NCBI GenBank assembly: GCA_900544405.1
Contig: UQVA01000004.1
Span: forward strand, 1-64,000
Length of the DNA: 64,000 nt
From: an uncultured Eubacteriales bacterium
Lineage (GTDB): Bacteria; Bacillota; Clostridia; Oscillospirales; Oscillospiraceae
Direction: 5' to 3'
Shown piece by piece: positions 47,993-56,944 of this stretch (positions are counted from its first letter, which is position 1; every line of letters starts with the position of its first letter). A program made the position numbers and the translations under genes. The notes beneath the pieces are model-generated. The model made no database searches and was not told where the DNA came from. It saw only the letters and a program-made list of their open reading frames with translations.

Positions 47993-48586
47993 TTAAAAAA
48001 TCTTCAAGCCGGAGAAGCCCATGAAGGCCAGTGCCAGCAGGCCCGCCGAGATCAGCGCAATGGGGAAGCCCTTGAAGCACTCCGGGCAGTCGGCCTTGTC
48101 GGAGCGCTCCCGGACGGAGGCGAACAGCACGATGGCCAGGGTGAAGCCCAGACCGCCGCAGACGCCGAACACAACGCTCTGCAGGAAGTCGTAGCCCTTC
48201 TGCACGTTCACCAGAGCCGCACCCAGCACGGCGCAGTTGGTGGTGATCAGGGGCAGGTAGATGCCCAGTGCCTGATAAAGGCTCGGCATACTCTTTTTCA
48301 GGAACATCTCCACTACCTGCACGATGGCGGCAATGACCAGAATAAAGGCCACGGTCTGCATATACTCCAATTTTAAGGGAATCAGCAGGAAGGCGTTCAC
48401 CGCCCAGGTGGCCGCCGAGGCGATGCCCATGACGAAGGTCACGGCCATGCCCATGCCCAGGGCCGTATCGCTCTTCTTCGACACACCCATGAAGGGACAG
48501 ATGCCGTAGAACTTTACAAGAATGAAGTTTTCCGTGAGAATGGCGGACAGGAGAATGCCCAGAAGGCTCTGTACATAAGCGCTCAT
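47993..48586 (-). CDS. rnfA: Rnf complex subunit A
   Basis: A 197-residue membrane protein with six helices. It has the family's ILTENFILVKFYGICPFMGVSKK and the LPLITTNCAVLGAALV segment, whose Cys with its partner in RnfE is thought to bind an intramembrane Fe-S cluster. It overlaps rnfE by 4 nt. It forms the ion-translocating core with RnfE and RnfD. Confidence 0.96.
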   Translation of the reverse strand: MSAYVQSLLGILLSAILTENFILVKFYGICPFMGVSKKSDTALGMGMAVTFVMGIASAATWAVNAFLLIPLKLEYMQTVAFILVIAAIVQVVEMFLKKSMPSLYQALGIYLPLITTNCAVLGAALVNVQKGYDFLQSVVFGVCGGLGFTLAIVLFASVRERSDKADCPECFKGFPIALISAGLLALAFMGFSGLKIF

Positions 48587-49215
48587 TTTGCTTCCTCCTT
48601 GGCTTTCATTTTCTTCATGGCAAACTGGAACGCTGCGATCAGGCAGCCCAGCATCAGGAAGCCGCCTACGGGCATGATGAGCAGCATGGCCGGATAGCCC
48701 TCTGGGATGATGCGGATGCCCTCGCCGCCGTTGAGAATACCGCCGCCGAAGGTCCCGGAGCCCAGCAGCTCCCGGACGATGCTCATGGCGGTAATGGCCA
48801 GGGTGTAGCCGATGCCCATGAACAGCCCGTCAAAGGCCGAAGCCAGCACACCGTTCTTGGAGGCGAAGGCCTCCGCCCGGCCCAGAATGATGCAGTTCAC
48901 CACGATCAGCGGGATGAACACGCCCAAATTTTCCGACAGGTCCGGCAGGAAGGCCTGCAGCAGCAGGTCCACCATGGTTACGAAGCCTGCGATGATAACG
49001 ATGTAAGCCGCAATGCGGATGTTGGAGGGAATCACCTTCCGCAGGGCGGAGATCATCACGTTGGAGCAGATGAGGATGATCGTCACGCTGAGGCCCATGC
49101 CCAGACCGTTAAACAGGCTGGTGGTGATGGCCAGGGAGGAACACATACCCAAAAGCTGCACCAGAACGGGGTTCTTGGTGAGGATGCCCTCTTTGCACTG
49201 TTGTCTGATATTCAT
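48583..49215 (-). CDS. rnfE: Rnf complex subunit E
   Basis: A 210-residue membrane protein homologous to RnfA, with six helices. Conserved parts are TKNPVLVQLLGMCSSLAITTS and FIPLIVVNCIILGRAEAFA, the latter holding the paired Cys. It is in order after rnfG, and its stop overlaps the rnfA start. Confidence 0.95.
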   Translation of the reverse strand: MNIRQQCKEGILTKNPVLVQLLGMCSSLAITTSLFNGLGMGLSVTIILICSNVMISALRKVIPSNIRIAAYIVIIAGFVTMVDLLLQAFLPDLSENLGVFIPLIVVNCIILGRAEAFASKNGVLASAFDGLFMGIGYTLAITAMSIVRELLGSGTFGGGILNGGEGIRIIPEGYPAMLLIMPVGGFLMLGCLIAAFQFAMKKMKAKEEAK

Positions 49216-49227
49216 TTTTCTGCCTCC

Positions 49228-49785
49228 TTAACCCAGCTTCCCGGCACATTCCAGGGCGGCATTCACGCCGCTGGTCACGGCCCGGGAGGTAATGGTGGCA
49301 CTGGTGATGGCATCCACACTGCCGCCGTCCTTGCTGACGGCCAGGGTGCCGGAAAGACCGATGAACTGGTCCCGGAAGGCCTGGCCCTTGCTGTTGCCGG
49401 AGGCCGCCACGGCGCCCAGGTTCGGGGTTTCGGAATGGGAGATGATGGACACGCCCAGGACCTTTCCGTCCTTGCTGACGCCTACCATCATGTCGATGGT
49501 CCCGCCGAAGCCCGTGGGGGTCACTTCGATGGCGTAGCCGGAGGGGGAGACGTAGACCGCCCGGACCATGCCGGTGTCGTCCTGGAACGTATCCAGCTTC
49601 GTGGCCTGGTCGGCATCGGACAGCACAGCGGTCAAGGCCTTCGTGGCTTTTTCTGCGTTGATGGTCTCAATTCTGGGGGCCGTCACCTGGTTCACCAGAG
49701 CCAGCAAAATGGCCACCACGGCGCAGATAACGAACAGCGTCAGCGCCAGCCGGGCAATGAACAGCGGGGTATTCTTGGTTTTCAT
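49228..49785 (-). CDS. rnfG: Rnf complex subunit G (covalent FMN)
   Basis: A 185-residue subunit with one N-terminal membrane helix (residues about 9-30) and an extracytoplasmic FMN-binding domain. The flavin attachment motif appears as SATITSRAV, with Thr as the likely phosphoester-FMN residue. GYAIEVTPTGFGGTID is also typical. It overlaps rnfD by 4 nt. Confidence 0.95.
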   Translation of the reverse strand: MKTKNTPLFIARLALTLFVICAVVAILLALVNQVTAPRIETINAEKATKALTAVLSDADQATKLDTFQDDTGMVRAVYVSPSGYAIEVTPTGFGGTIDMMVGVSKDGKVLGVSIISHSETPNLGAVAASGNSKGQAFRDQFIGLSGTLAVSKDGGSVDAITSATITSRAVTSGVNAALECAGKLG

Positions 49786-50780
49786 CCCTGCTTCGCCTCC
49801 TTCTTGGGCGCTCCGTACTTCACGGGACGGCCCAGCTTGTCCAGCAGCACCACGCAGGCGTTCATCACGAGAATGGCGTAGCTGACGCCCTCGTTATAGC
49901 TGCCGAAATAGCGGATGACCATGGTCAGCGCTCCGCAGCCGATGCCAAAGAGGATCTGGCCCAGCTTGGTCACGGGGCTGGTGCTGTAATCGGTGGCCAT
50001 GAACAGGGCACCCAGCATCACACCGCCGGAAAGCACCTGGGCCCCCATCCAGGTCAGGGGGTCGTTGCCTCGGGGGAACAGGACCGCAATGACCGCCACC
50101 GTGCCGATAAAGGCCAACGGGATCCGGGGGGAAACCACCCGGCGGATGAGCAGATAGGCAAAGCCGATCAGAAGCAGCAGCGCCGAAGTCTCGCCCAGGG
50201 AGCCGCCCACGTTGCCCAGGAACAGGTCCCAAAGGCTTGCGGAAGTCATGGTTCCCTGATGCATGGCGGCCAGGGGCGTTGCGGAAGTCACGACGTCGGC
50301 GGTGGAGAAAATGCCTGCGGCATTTTCAAAGCCCACTTTCACCCAGCTGCTCATGACCACAGGCCAGCTGAACAGAAAGGCCCGGGCCGCCAGGGCCGGG
50401 TTCACGAAGTTCTTGCCGATGCCGCCGAACAGCTGCTTCACCACGATCATGGCGAAGAAATCGCCGATCAGAATACACCAGTAAGGAATCGTCACGGGAC
50501 ACACGAAGGCCAGCAGCACACCGGTGACCATGGCGGACAGATCGTACACCGTGGAATCCAGGTGCATGAGCTTCCGGTAACCCCACTCGAAGAACACGCA
50601 GCCCGCCACGCTGACCAGCGTGACCATCAGCGCCCGGAAGCCGAAGAAATACACGCTGCCGCAGAGGGCCGGGAACAGGGCGATCAGCACGTCCCGCATG
50701 ATCGTCCGGGTGGTCACGGGGGAATGGGCGTGGGGGGAGCTGGAAATGGTCAGCTCGTAGAAATATTTCATTGGTGCCAT
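49782..50780 (-). CDS. rnfD: Rnf complex subunit D (covalent FMN)
   Basis: A 332-residue NqrB/RnfD-type membrane subunit with about eight to ten helices. It has SPHAHSPVTTRTIMRDVLIA near the N-terminus and the FMN-attachment region TSATPLAAMHQG. GGIGKNFVNPALAARAFLF is conserved. It is part of the ferredoxin:NAD+ oxidoreductase that pumps Na+ or H+. Confidence 0.96.
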   Translation of the reverse strand: MAPMKYFYELTISSSPHAHSPVTTRTIMRDVLIALFPALCGSVYFFGFRALMVTLVSVAGCVFFEWGYRKLMHLDSTVYDLSAMVTGVLLAFVCPVTIPYWCILIGDFFAMIVVKQLFGGIGKNFVNPALAARAFLFSWPVVMSSWVKVGFENAAGIFSTADVVTSATPLAAMHQGTMTSASLWDLFLGNVGGSLGETSALLLLIGFAYLLIRRVVSPRIPLAFIGTVAVIAVLFPRGNDPLTWMGAQVLSGGVMLGALFMATDYSTSPVTKLGQILFGIGCGALTMVIRYFGSYNEGVSYAILVMNACVVLLDKLGRPVKYGAPKKEAKQG

Positions 50781-50792
50781 TTTCCTACCTCC

Positions 50793-52115
50793 TTAACCTT
50801 TCCTGGGGGGCATGGCGTTGCGGACACGCTGCTTGCCGGCCCGGAAGGACTGCACCAGCGGAATGGTCGCCGGGCAGGTATAGGCGCAGCAGCCGCACTC
50901 GATGCAATCCAGAATTCCTAATTTCTGCAATTCCGGCACGTCGCCGCTGCGCTCTGCCTGATACATCATCAAGGGCATCAGGTGCATGGGACACACGTCC
51001 ATGCACTTGCCGCACCGGATGCAGTGGGGGGTATGTACGGCGAAATGACTTTTCCGGCCCAGAATGGTCACGGCGTTGGTGCCTTTCGTCACCGGCACGC
51101 TCAGGTCGAACTGGGCAACGCCCATCATGGGGCCGCCGGAGAGGACCTTATAGGGGTTCTCGCTGTGGCCCACGGCTTCCAGCAGGTCATTGAAGCTGGT
51201 GCCAATGGGGACCATCAGGTTCATGGGGTGCATGACAATATCGCCGGACACGGTGACGATACGCCGGATCAGGGGTTGGCCCAGGTACACGGCATCGTGA
51301 ATGGCCTTGCAGGTGCCGGAATTGAATACGGCGCAACCCACTGCCGCAGGCAGTCCGCCGGAGGGGACCTGGCGGCCGGTGATGGCCTGGATCAGCTGCT
51401 TCTCGGCGCCCTGGGGGTACTTGGAAGGCAGGGCCTCTACGGTGATCTCCGAATGGGGGTCAATGTGCTTTTTCAGGGTGGCGATGGCCTCCTGCTTGTT
51501 GTCCTCCACGGCGATGTGGGCTTTGTTCAGGCCTAATATCCGCATGACGATCTCCAGGCCCTTTATGACCTCCGCCGGATATTCCTGACACACCCGGTCG
51601 TCGGCTACAATGTACGGTTCACATTCGGACACGTTCACGATAATGGTGTCCACTTTTCCCAGGCCGGAACTGAGCTTTGCATAGGTGGGGAAGGTCGCGC
51701 CGCCCATGCCCACGATACCGGCTTCCCGGATAATATCCATCAGTTCCTGACCGGTGAGCTTGGCCACTGCCACGCTGCCCCGGGGCTGGACCTCCGGGCA
51801 GGGGGTGTCCAGATGGTCATTCTCGATGACCACGCTGAGGACTGTCATGCCGCTGGTATTGGGCCGCATCTCCACGGCCTTCACCGTACCGGAAACGCTG
51901 GCGTGGACAGGCACGCACAGCCCTTCTCCCTGGCCAATTTTCTGGCCCACGGTCACAGGGTCGCCCTTGGCCACCAACGGCTTGCAGGGCGCACCGATGT
52001 GCTGCTGCATGGGAATCACGAGAACGTCCGGTTCCGGGAAGTCCTGGACCTGTTCGCCCTCTGCGTACCACTTGTTTTCTTTGGGGTGGATCCCTCCGAA
52101 AAAGGAAAACGCCAT
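50793..52115 (-). CDS. rnfC: Rnf complex subunit C (NADH/FMN site)
   Basis: A 440-residue peripheral subunit that reduces NAD+ at a non-covalent FMN. It has GGIHPKENK at the N-terminus, GIVGMGGATFPTYAKL (nucleotide-binding), ECEPYIVADDR, and two 4Fe-4S ferredoxin motifs CIRCGKCMDVCP and CIECGCCAYTCP. The start follows GAGAGGTGAAAACCT. It is the first gene of the operon, with a promoter at 52168-52196. Together with the five downstream genes it makes a complete complex coupling reduced ferredoxin oxidation to ion export. Confidence 0.97.
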   Translation of the reverse strand: MAFSFFGGIHPKENKWYAEGEQVQDFPEPDVLVIPMQQHIGAPCKPLVAKGDPVTVGQKIGQGEGLCVPVHASVSGTVKAVEMRPNTSGMTVLSVVIENDHLDTPCPEVQPRGSVAVAKLTGQELMDIIREAGIVGMGGATFPTYAKLSSGLGKVDTIIVNVSECEPYIVADDRVCQEYPAEVIKGLEIVMRILGLNKAHIAVEDNKQEAIATLKKHIDPHSEITVEALPSKYPQGAEKQLIQAITGRQVPSGGLPAAVGCAVFNSGTCKAIHDAVYLGQPLIRRIVTVSGDIVMHPMNLMVPIGTSFNDLLEAVGHSENPYKVLSGGPMMGVAQFDLSVPVTKGTNAVTILGRKSHFAVHTPHCIRCGKCMDVCPMHLMPLMMYQAERSGDVPELQKLGILDCIECGCCAYTCPATIPLVQSFRAGKQRVRNAMPPRKG

Positions 52116-52167
52116 AGGTTTTCACCTCTCTCAAAGTATCACGGTCTATGGACCGCTTTGCCCTTTT

Positions 52168-52196
52168 ATCATACTCCCTTCTTTTGAGTTTGTCTA
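52168..52196 (-). promoter_or_regulatory. Promoter of the rnf operon
   Basis: On the minus strand TAGACA, a 17-bp spacer and TATGAT lie 53 nt before the rnfC start. Confidence 0.7.
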
Positions 52197-52299
52197 GTCT
52201 AATTTGGTGATTATTCCCGAAAATGGGTGAAAAAGTATAGTTTTATCGATATATAATGCTATAAAACGCCGGGATAATGCGGGAAATCCTGGGTGATGC

Positions 52300-52391
52300 T
52301 TGTAGGGGCGGCGGCATGCCCCGCCCTCTTTTCTTGCAATGTCTGAGCGGTAAAAATCGACACAGAAGCCTGCCGGGACAGAGAAAAAGGC
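52300..52391. repeat. Intergenic repeat, family D, copy 2
   Basis: The first 26 bases (from TGTAGGGGCGGCGG) are identical to copy 1 at 46590. Further blocks TAAAAATCGACAC and CGGGACAGAGAAAA align in order. Confidence 0.75.
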
Positions 52392-52439
52392 TCCCGGCGT
52401 GCAGGGGGAGCTGTCAGTCCAAAGGACTGAGGGTGTACG
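52391..52439. repeat. Palindromic intergenic unit, family B, copy 3 (shortened)
   Basis: CTCCCGGCGTGCAGGGGGAG, then core TCAGTCC-AAA-GGACTGA (52414-52430), then GGGTGTACG. It directly abuts the family D unit and has lost the left part of the B arm. Confidence 0.75.
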
Positions 52440-52488
52440 CTTCCGATATGGTAAAGGCCATCGTTCGATACGCTCCTACAAAATCCAA

Positions 52489-52556
52489 CCGTACACCCCC
52501 TCCGTCACCTTCGGTGACACCTCCCCCTACACGCCGGGAGGCAGCGCCTCGCCGGG
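52489..52556. repeat. Palindromic intergenic unit, family B, copy 4 (inverted)
   Basis: The reverse complement matches the 8464 unit along almost its full length. The core is GTCACC-TTC-GGTGAC (52504-52518). It ends 21 nt before the MerR-GyrI promoter. Confidence 0.8.
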
Positions 52557-52576
52557 AAAAATTTCAAAATCCCCAC

Positions 52577-52607
52577 TTGACTCTGACACGGTGGCAGGTA
52601 TTATGAT
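52577..52607 (+). promoter_or_regulatory. MerR-type promoter (19-bp spacer) of the MerR-GyrI gene
   Basis: TTGACT and TATGAT are 19 bp apart, with an imperfect dyad CTGACAC-G-GTGGCAG in the spacer. It drives the regulator itself, so autoregulation is likely. Confidence 0.75.
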
Positions 52608-52648
52608 AAGCGTGAGCTCAGAAAAAAGCAGCAACAGGAGGTACCGCC

Positions 52649-53464
52649 ATGCTGATGAAAATTGGAGAATTCTCAAAGCTGTCCCGTGTAAGCGTTCGGA
52701 TGCTTCGCCATTACGATGAAATTGGACTGCTCAAGCCTGCCGAAACGGACCCCTGGACCGATTACCGGTACTACCGGGCGGACCAGCTTCCGACCATGTG
52801 CCGGATCGCCGCCCTGAAGGACATCGGCTTTTCCCTGGCGGAAATTGCGCAGATGCTCACGGAGGACGCTGACCGGCTGGAAGAACGGTTCGACCGGCGG
52901 CAGCGGCAGCTGGAAGCCGAGGCTCGGGACGTGGCCCAAAAGAGGATGCTCCTGGACGCAGCCAGAAATCGGCTGAGAAAGGACGAAACCATGTCGTATC
53001 ATATTACTTTGAAAACCATTCCCGCCCGCTATGCCGCAACTATTCAAATGACTGTTCCCCGCTATCAGGACGAAGGCCTGCTCTGGGCCGCCATGTGCGA
53101 GGAAACGGCGGGACTGAAAATGACGGAGACAGACCCCTGCCTGCTGGGCGTTACCTATCTGGACGGGGAGTACAAGGAAAACAACGTGGAATTGCTGGGC
53201 TGGAAGACCGTGAAGGGGCAGTATCCCGACACGGAACACGTGAAATTCCGGACCCTGCCGGAGGTCCGGGTGGCCAGCTGTACCTTCCGGGGGGATTATC
53301 AGCAGATCAACCGGGTCTATGCCGCCATGGGGACCTGGCTCCAGGAAAACGGCTACGAGACAACCGGGGAAACGTTCTTCAACATCTACTATGTGGGCTA
53401 CAAGGACACCCAGGACCCGTCGGCGTTTATCACCGAGGCCTGCTGGCCCATTCGGGAAAAGTAA
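52649..53464 (+). CDS. MerR-family regulator with GyrI-like effector domain
   Basis: A 271-residue regulator. The N-terminal MerR helix (MLMKIGEFSKLSRVSVRMLR, HYDEIGLLKPAE) and dimerization helix are followed by an effector-binding GyrI/AraC-E-type domain from about residue 115. Relatives such as BmrR and TipA bind cationic drugs and activate efflux genes. The start has CAGGAGGTACCGCC upstream. No transporter gene directly follows; the gene is autonomous with its own 19-bp-spacer promoter and a terminator. Confidence 0.9.
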   Translation: MLMKIGEFSKLSRVSVRMLRHYDEIGLLKPAETDPWTDYRYYRADQLPTMCRIAALKDIGFSLAEIAQMLTEDADRLEERFDRRQRQLEAEARDVAQKRMLLDAARNRLRKDETMSYHITLKTIPARYAATIQMTVPRYQDEGLLWAAMCEETAGLKMTETDPCLLGVTYLDGEYKENNVELLGWKTVKGQYPDTEHVKFRTLPEVRVASCTFRGDYQQINRVYAAMGTWLQENGYETTGETFFNIYYVGYKDTQDPSAFITEACWPIREK

Positions 53465-53466
53465 AG

Positions 53467-53502
53467 AAAACCGCTCGGTCCTCCAAGACCGGGCGGTTTT
53501 TC
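53467..53502 (+). terminator. Terminator of the MerR-GyrI gene
   Basis: AAAACCGCTCGGTC (53467-53480) and GACCGGGCGGTTTT (53487-53500) form a 14-bp stem with one G-T pair. The T tract is at the end and also serves the opposite strand. Confidence 0.85.
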
Positions 53503-53508
53503 CGGGAA

Positions 53509-53874
53509 TTATGCTTCTTCTACGCTGCTTTCCGGGGCGTTCTGGCGGACGCTTTCGATGCCTTTCCTGCAGGCGGCGTGGGTGGAATAAGCGTCGGACA
53601 CGGCGATGATCTTCCCGTTCCGGGCGGTGAGCCGGAAGCGGAAAGACCCCCGGCGGTCCTGGAACAGTTCAAACCGGGGATGCCGGACCAAAGCCTTTCC
53701 CTCTGTCAGGTCCGCCAGACGGGCCAGGGCAGCGCAGAGCCGAACGCTTTCAATGCCCTTCCTGCAAAGGCTCCGGGAGGAATAGACCTCCGAGGCGGCA
53801 ATGGGTTCCCCGTTGCCGGAGAACAGCCGGAACCGGCATCCGGCGGCGGACTGGATGATCTGAAACCGTCCCAT
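53509..53874 (-). CDS. Two-domain DUF1508 (YegP-like) protein
   Basis: A 121-residue protein made of two copies of the DUF1508 fold. The first is GRFQIIQSAAGCRFRLFSGN with SRSLCRKGIESV, the second PRFELFQDRRGSFRFRLTAR with AACRKGIESVRQNA. Each has the family's F-R-L...NG...A-S/V-S-E/D-x-Y-x-x-x-x-x-C-x-x-GIESV pattern. It begins 1 nt after the stop of the upstream gene, so translation is probably coupled. The biochemical function is unknown. Confidence 0.85.
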   Translation of the reverse strand: MGRFQIIQSAAGCRFRLFSGNGEPIAASEVYSSRSLCRKGIESVRLCAALARLADLTEGKALVRHPRFELFQDRRGSFRFRLTARNGKIIAVSDAYSTHAACRKGIESVRQNAPESSVEEA

Positions 53875-53875
53875 A

Positions 53876-54328
53876 TCAGAATAGCCCGAAAAACCGGCGT
53901 TTTTTGGGACGCTGACCGCTGAGCAGGGCGGCGACCTTCTGCTGAGCCGGAAGCCGGACCTGCTCCGGGAAAGTGCTGTCATACCAGGTCCAGAGGGTTT
54001 GCCGCTCCTCCGCCGTCAGGTAGGGGATGAGCAGGCAGCAATGGACCTGTGCCGCAAAAAGATAGCCGTAGGTCAGTTCCTGCTCCTGGCCCACCGGGGC
54101 ATGGAGAATATATTCCGTGGCGGCAAAAATGGCCTCGTGAGTGGGGGACTGAGCCAGAAATTGCCGGACCCAGGCTTCCACTGCTTCATAAAATTCCTGA
54201 TTGCAGGGGTGCTTCCGGGGATCCATGCCCAGGCCCATGAAGCCCCCGTGTCCGGCGGCCTTTTTGACCTTGGCCAGTTCCGTGCGGTAGTGATCATAGA
54301 GAGTGTTCAGTTGGTCCAGACGGTCCAT
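53876..54328 (-). CDS. Conserved-looking protein of unknown function
   Basis: A 150-residue soluble, mainly helical protein beginning MDRLDQLNTLYDHYRTELAK and ending with a basic-aromatic tail (KKRRFFGLF). It has no membrane segment and no motif I recognise. It lies between ygiQ (12 nt upstream) and the DUF1508 gene (1 nt downstream), so all three form an operon. Its ribosome binding site GGAGGCAGACCT is good. The role could relate to the YgiQ protein, but this is only positional. Confidence 0.7.
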   Translation of the reverse strand: MDRLDQLNTLYDHYRTELAKVKKAAGHGGFMGLGMDPRKHPCNQEFYEAVEAWVRQFLAQSPTHEAIFAATEYILHAPVGQEQELTYGYLFAAQVHCCLLIPYLTAEERQTLWTWYDSTFPEQVRLPAQQKVAALLSGQRPKKRRFFGLF

Positions 54329-54340
54329 AGGTCTGCCTCC

Positions 54341-56245
54341 TCAGCGCTTTTTGGGAGATTTTGTGGATTTTTGGGGCTTCTGGGAATTCTGGGGCCTCCG
54401 GGATGGATTCCGGGCGGGAGCCTTGGGCGGGGGTGCGGAGGGCTTTCCCGTCCGGGGCGGGAAGGCACGGATCAGACACTTGGGTCCCGTGCCGATCAGG
54501 TCCTCCCGGTGGGCCTTAATGAGGGCTTCCTTCACCAGATAGTAGTTTTTCGGGTTCCGGTACTGGATGAGCGCCCGCTGCATGGCTTTTTCGTGGGGGT
54601 CCGTGGGCACGTAGACCCGGTCCATGGTCCGGGGGTCCAGACCGGTATAGTACATGACCGTGGACAGGGTGGAGGGGGTGGGGTAGAAATCCTGGACCTG
54701 CTCCGGGTTATAGCCCATGTCCCGGATGTACTCCGCCAGCTCCACGGCTTCCTTCATGGTGGAGCCGGGGTGGCTGGACATTAGATAGGGGACCAGATAC
54801 TGGTCCATGCCGTACTGCTTGTTCAGGGCGAAATATTTTTCCACAAACCGGTTGTACACGGCGTTTTTCGGCTTGCCCATCCGGGCCAGCACCGGGTCGG
54901 CCACGTGTTCGGGAGCCACTTTTAGTTGGCCGGAAATGTGATACTGGACCAGTTCCCGGAAAAAAGTATCCTTGGAGTCGGCCAGCAGATAGTCGAAACG
55001 GATACCGCTGCGGATAAAGACCTTTTTCACCCCGGGGATTTTCCGCAGTTTCCGCAGCAGGGCCACATAATCCGAGTGGTCGGCGTTGATATTTTTGCAG
55101 GGGGTGGGGTAAAGGCACTGCCGTCCGCCGCAGGCGCCTTTGGTCATCTGTTTTTCACAGGCCGGGTGGCGGAAGTTGGCGGTAGGGCCGCCCACGTCAT
55201 GGATGTAGCCCTTGAAATCCGGGTCCCGGACCATTTGCTCCGCCTCGGTGAGGATGGACTCGTGGGAGCGGGTCTGGACGATGCGGCCCTGATGGAAGGT
55301 CAGGGCGCAGAAGGAACAGGCTCCAAAGCAGCCCCGGTTGGATACCAGGCTGAACTTGACCTCCGCAATGGCGGGAACGCCCCCGGCCTTCTCGTAGCTG
55401 GGGTGATAGGTCCGGCAGTAGGGCAGGGCGTAGACCGCATCCATTTCTTCCGTGGTCAGGGGCTTCTGCGGGGGATTCTGGACCACATATACATGGCCGT
55501 AGGACTCCGCCAGCCGCTTGGCGGTGAAGGGGTCGCAGTTGCCGTACTGAATTTTGAAGGACTCGGCGTAGTGGCGCTTGTCACTGCGAATCTCCTCGAA
55601 AGAGGGGAGAAAGATGGTCGGCAGGCTGTCGTCGGGCTGGGCGGTCTTGAATACTGTGCCGTCCACATAGGTGATGTCCTTCACGTCCAGGCCGGAGTTC
55701 AGGGCATCGGCCAGCTCCACAATGGAGCGCTCCCCCATGCCGTACATGAGAATATCCGCCTGAGAATCCAGCAGAATGGAGCGCTTCATGCTCTCGCTCC
55801 AATAATCATAGTGGCCCAGACGGCGCAGGCTGGCTTCAATGCCGCCGATGAGAATAGGTACGTCTTTATAGGTCTGGCGGATGAGGTTACAGTAGACCAC
55901 GGTGGCGTAATCCGGCCGCTTGCCCATGACTCCGCCAGGGGTGAAGGAGTCGGTTTTCCGCCGGTGCTTGGTGACGGAATAGTGATTCACCATGGAATCC
56001 ATGTTGCCTCCGGACACCAGAAAGCCCAGCCGGGGACGGCCGTATACGTCGATGGACTTGGGATTTTTCCAGTCCGGCTGGGAAATGATGCCTACGGTGT
56101 AGCCGTGGGCCTCCAGCACCCGGCTGATGATGGCATGGCCGAAGGAGGGATGATCCACATAGGCATCCCCGATCACATATACAAAGTCGCACCGGTCCCA
56201 ACCCCGGTCCAGCATATCCTGTCTGCAAAGGGGAAGAAATTCCAA
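54341..56245 (-). CDS. ygiQ: YgiQ-family radical SAM protein
   Basis: About 634 residues. N-terminal RGWDRCDFVYVIGDAYVDHP and SFGHAIISRVLEAHGY define the YgiQ family. The radical-SAM cysteines are in RGCFGACSFCALTFHQG (C-x3-C-x2-C), and a further Cys-rich region (ACEKQMTKGACGGRQCLYP) follows. The C-terminus is a low-complexity Pro/Lys/Ser tail. The start is TTG at 56245: CGGAGG lies 8 nt upstream and the next residues EFLPL match the family start. The function is unknown, possibly RNA or metabolite modification. It leads the three-gene operon. Confidence 0.9.
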   Translation of the reverse strand: MEFLPLCRQDMLDRGWDRCDFVYVIGDAYVDHPSFGHAIISRVLEAHGYTVGIISQPDWKNPKSIDVYGRPRLGFLVSGGNMDSMVNHYSVTKHRRKTDSFTPGGVMGKRPDYATVVYCNLIRQTYKDVPILIGGIEASLRRLGHYDYWSESMKRSILLDSQADILMYGMGERSIVELADALNSGLDVKDITYVDGTVFKTAQPDDSLPTIFLPSFEEIRSDKRHYAESFKIQYGNCDPFTAKRLAESYGHVYVVQNPPQKPLTTEEMDAVYALPYCRTYHPSYEKAGGVPAIAEVKFSLVSNRGCFGACSFCALTFHQGRIVQTRSHESILTEAEQMVRDPDFKGYIHDVGGPTANFRHPACEKQMTKGACGGRQCLYPTPCKNINADHSDYVALLRKLRKIPGVKKVFIRSGIRFDYLLADSKDTFFRELVQYHISGQLKVAPEHVADPVLARMGKPKNAVYNRFVEKYFALNKQYGMDQYLVPYLMSSHPGSTMKEAVELAEYIRDMGYNPEQVQDFYPTPSTLSTVMYYTGLDPRTMDRVYVPTDPHEKAMQRALIQYRNPKNYYLVKEALIKAHREDLIGTGPKCLIRAFPPRTGKPSAPPPKAPARNPSRRPQNSQKPQKSTKSPKKR

Positions 56246-56275
56246 ATTCTTGTCCTCCGAAGTGTGTTTTTCCCT

Positions 56276-56304
56276 ATTATAGCAGATTGCACCGGGAAAA
56301 GAAA
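56276..56304 (-). promoter_or_regulatory. Promoter of the ygiQ operon
   Basis: On the minus strand an extended -10 (TGC-TATAAT) with weak -35 TTTCTT lies 31 nt before the TTG start. Confidence 0.6.
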
Positions 56305-56321
56305 GCGGGAAAATAAGACAC

Positions 56322-56350
56322 TTGCCATTCAGGACGGGACGGGGTATAAT
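56322..56350 (+). promoter_or_regulatory. Promoter of the HD hydrolase gene
   Basis: TTGCCA, a 17-bp spacer and TATAAT lie 22 nt before the start, divergent from the ygiQ promoter. Confidence 0.8.
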
Positions 56351-56372
56351 GGGGGCGAAAGGCGGGAGAAAT

Positions 56373-56939
56373 ATGGAACCGAGAAAACTATTGGATGCCC
56401 TCCACACGGCGGAGCGGCTGAAGGACGCCACCCGGCACTGCGATACCTCCGGCGGACGGCGGGAAAGCGTGGCGGAGCATAGCTGGCGCATGACCCTGAT
56501 GGCCTATCTGGTCAGCGACGAGTTCCCGGGAATCGACCTTTGCAAGCTGCTGAAAATGTGCCTGATTCACGACCTGGGCGAAGCCTTCACCGGGGACATT
56601 CCGGCCTTCCAAAAGACCGATGCCAATGAGCGCCGGGAGGAGAAGCTGCTTTCCGACTGGGTAGCAGGGCTTCCGGAGCCTTACGCCGGGGAGATGGCGG
56701 CGCTGTACCGGGAAATGGAAGCACGGGAGACCACAGAGGCCAAAATTTACAAGGCCCTGGACAATTTGGAGGCGGTCATTCAGCACAACGAAGCGGATAT
56801 TTCCACCTGGCTGCCCTTGGAATATGACCTGCAAATGACCTACGGGGTGGACAAGGCGGCCTTTTCGCCCTACTTATCGGCCCTGCGGGAAATGGTCCGG
56901 CAGGATAGTATCGAGAAAATCAAAAACGAGAAGAAATAA
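56373..56939 (+). CDS. HD-domain phosphohydrolase (YfbR/HDDC2-like)
   Basis: A 188-residue metal-dependent hydrolase. The HD signature is spread as VAEHSWRM, IHDLGEAFTGDIP and, later, DNLEAVIQHNEADIS, the pattern of YfbR-type 5'-deoxynucleotidases acting on deoxynucleoside monophosphates. The start at 56373 has GGCGGGAGAAAT upstream; the frame's earlier ATG lies inside the promoter. It is a single gene with a hairpin terminator. The substrate is inferred from family. Confidence 0.85.
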   Translation: MEPRKLLDALHTAERLKDATRHCDTSGGRRESVAEHSWRMTLMAYLVSDEFPGIDLCKLLKMCLIHDLGEAFTGDIPAFQKTDANERREEKLLSDWVAGLPEPYAGEMAALYREMEARETTEAKIYKALDNLEAVIQHNEADISTWLPLEYDLQMTYGVDKAAFSPYLSALREMVRQDSIEKIKNEKK

Positions 56940-56944
56940 AAGCA

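Noticed and set aside
54926..56482. 518-codon frame opposite ygiQ
   Set aside because: It is an antisense frame without start signals or motifs, and ygiQ motifs on the other strand are unambiguous.
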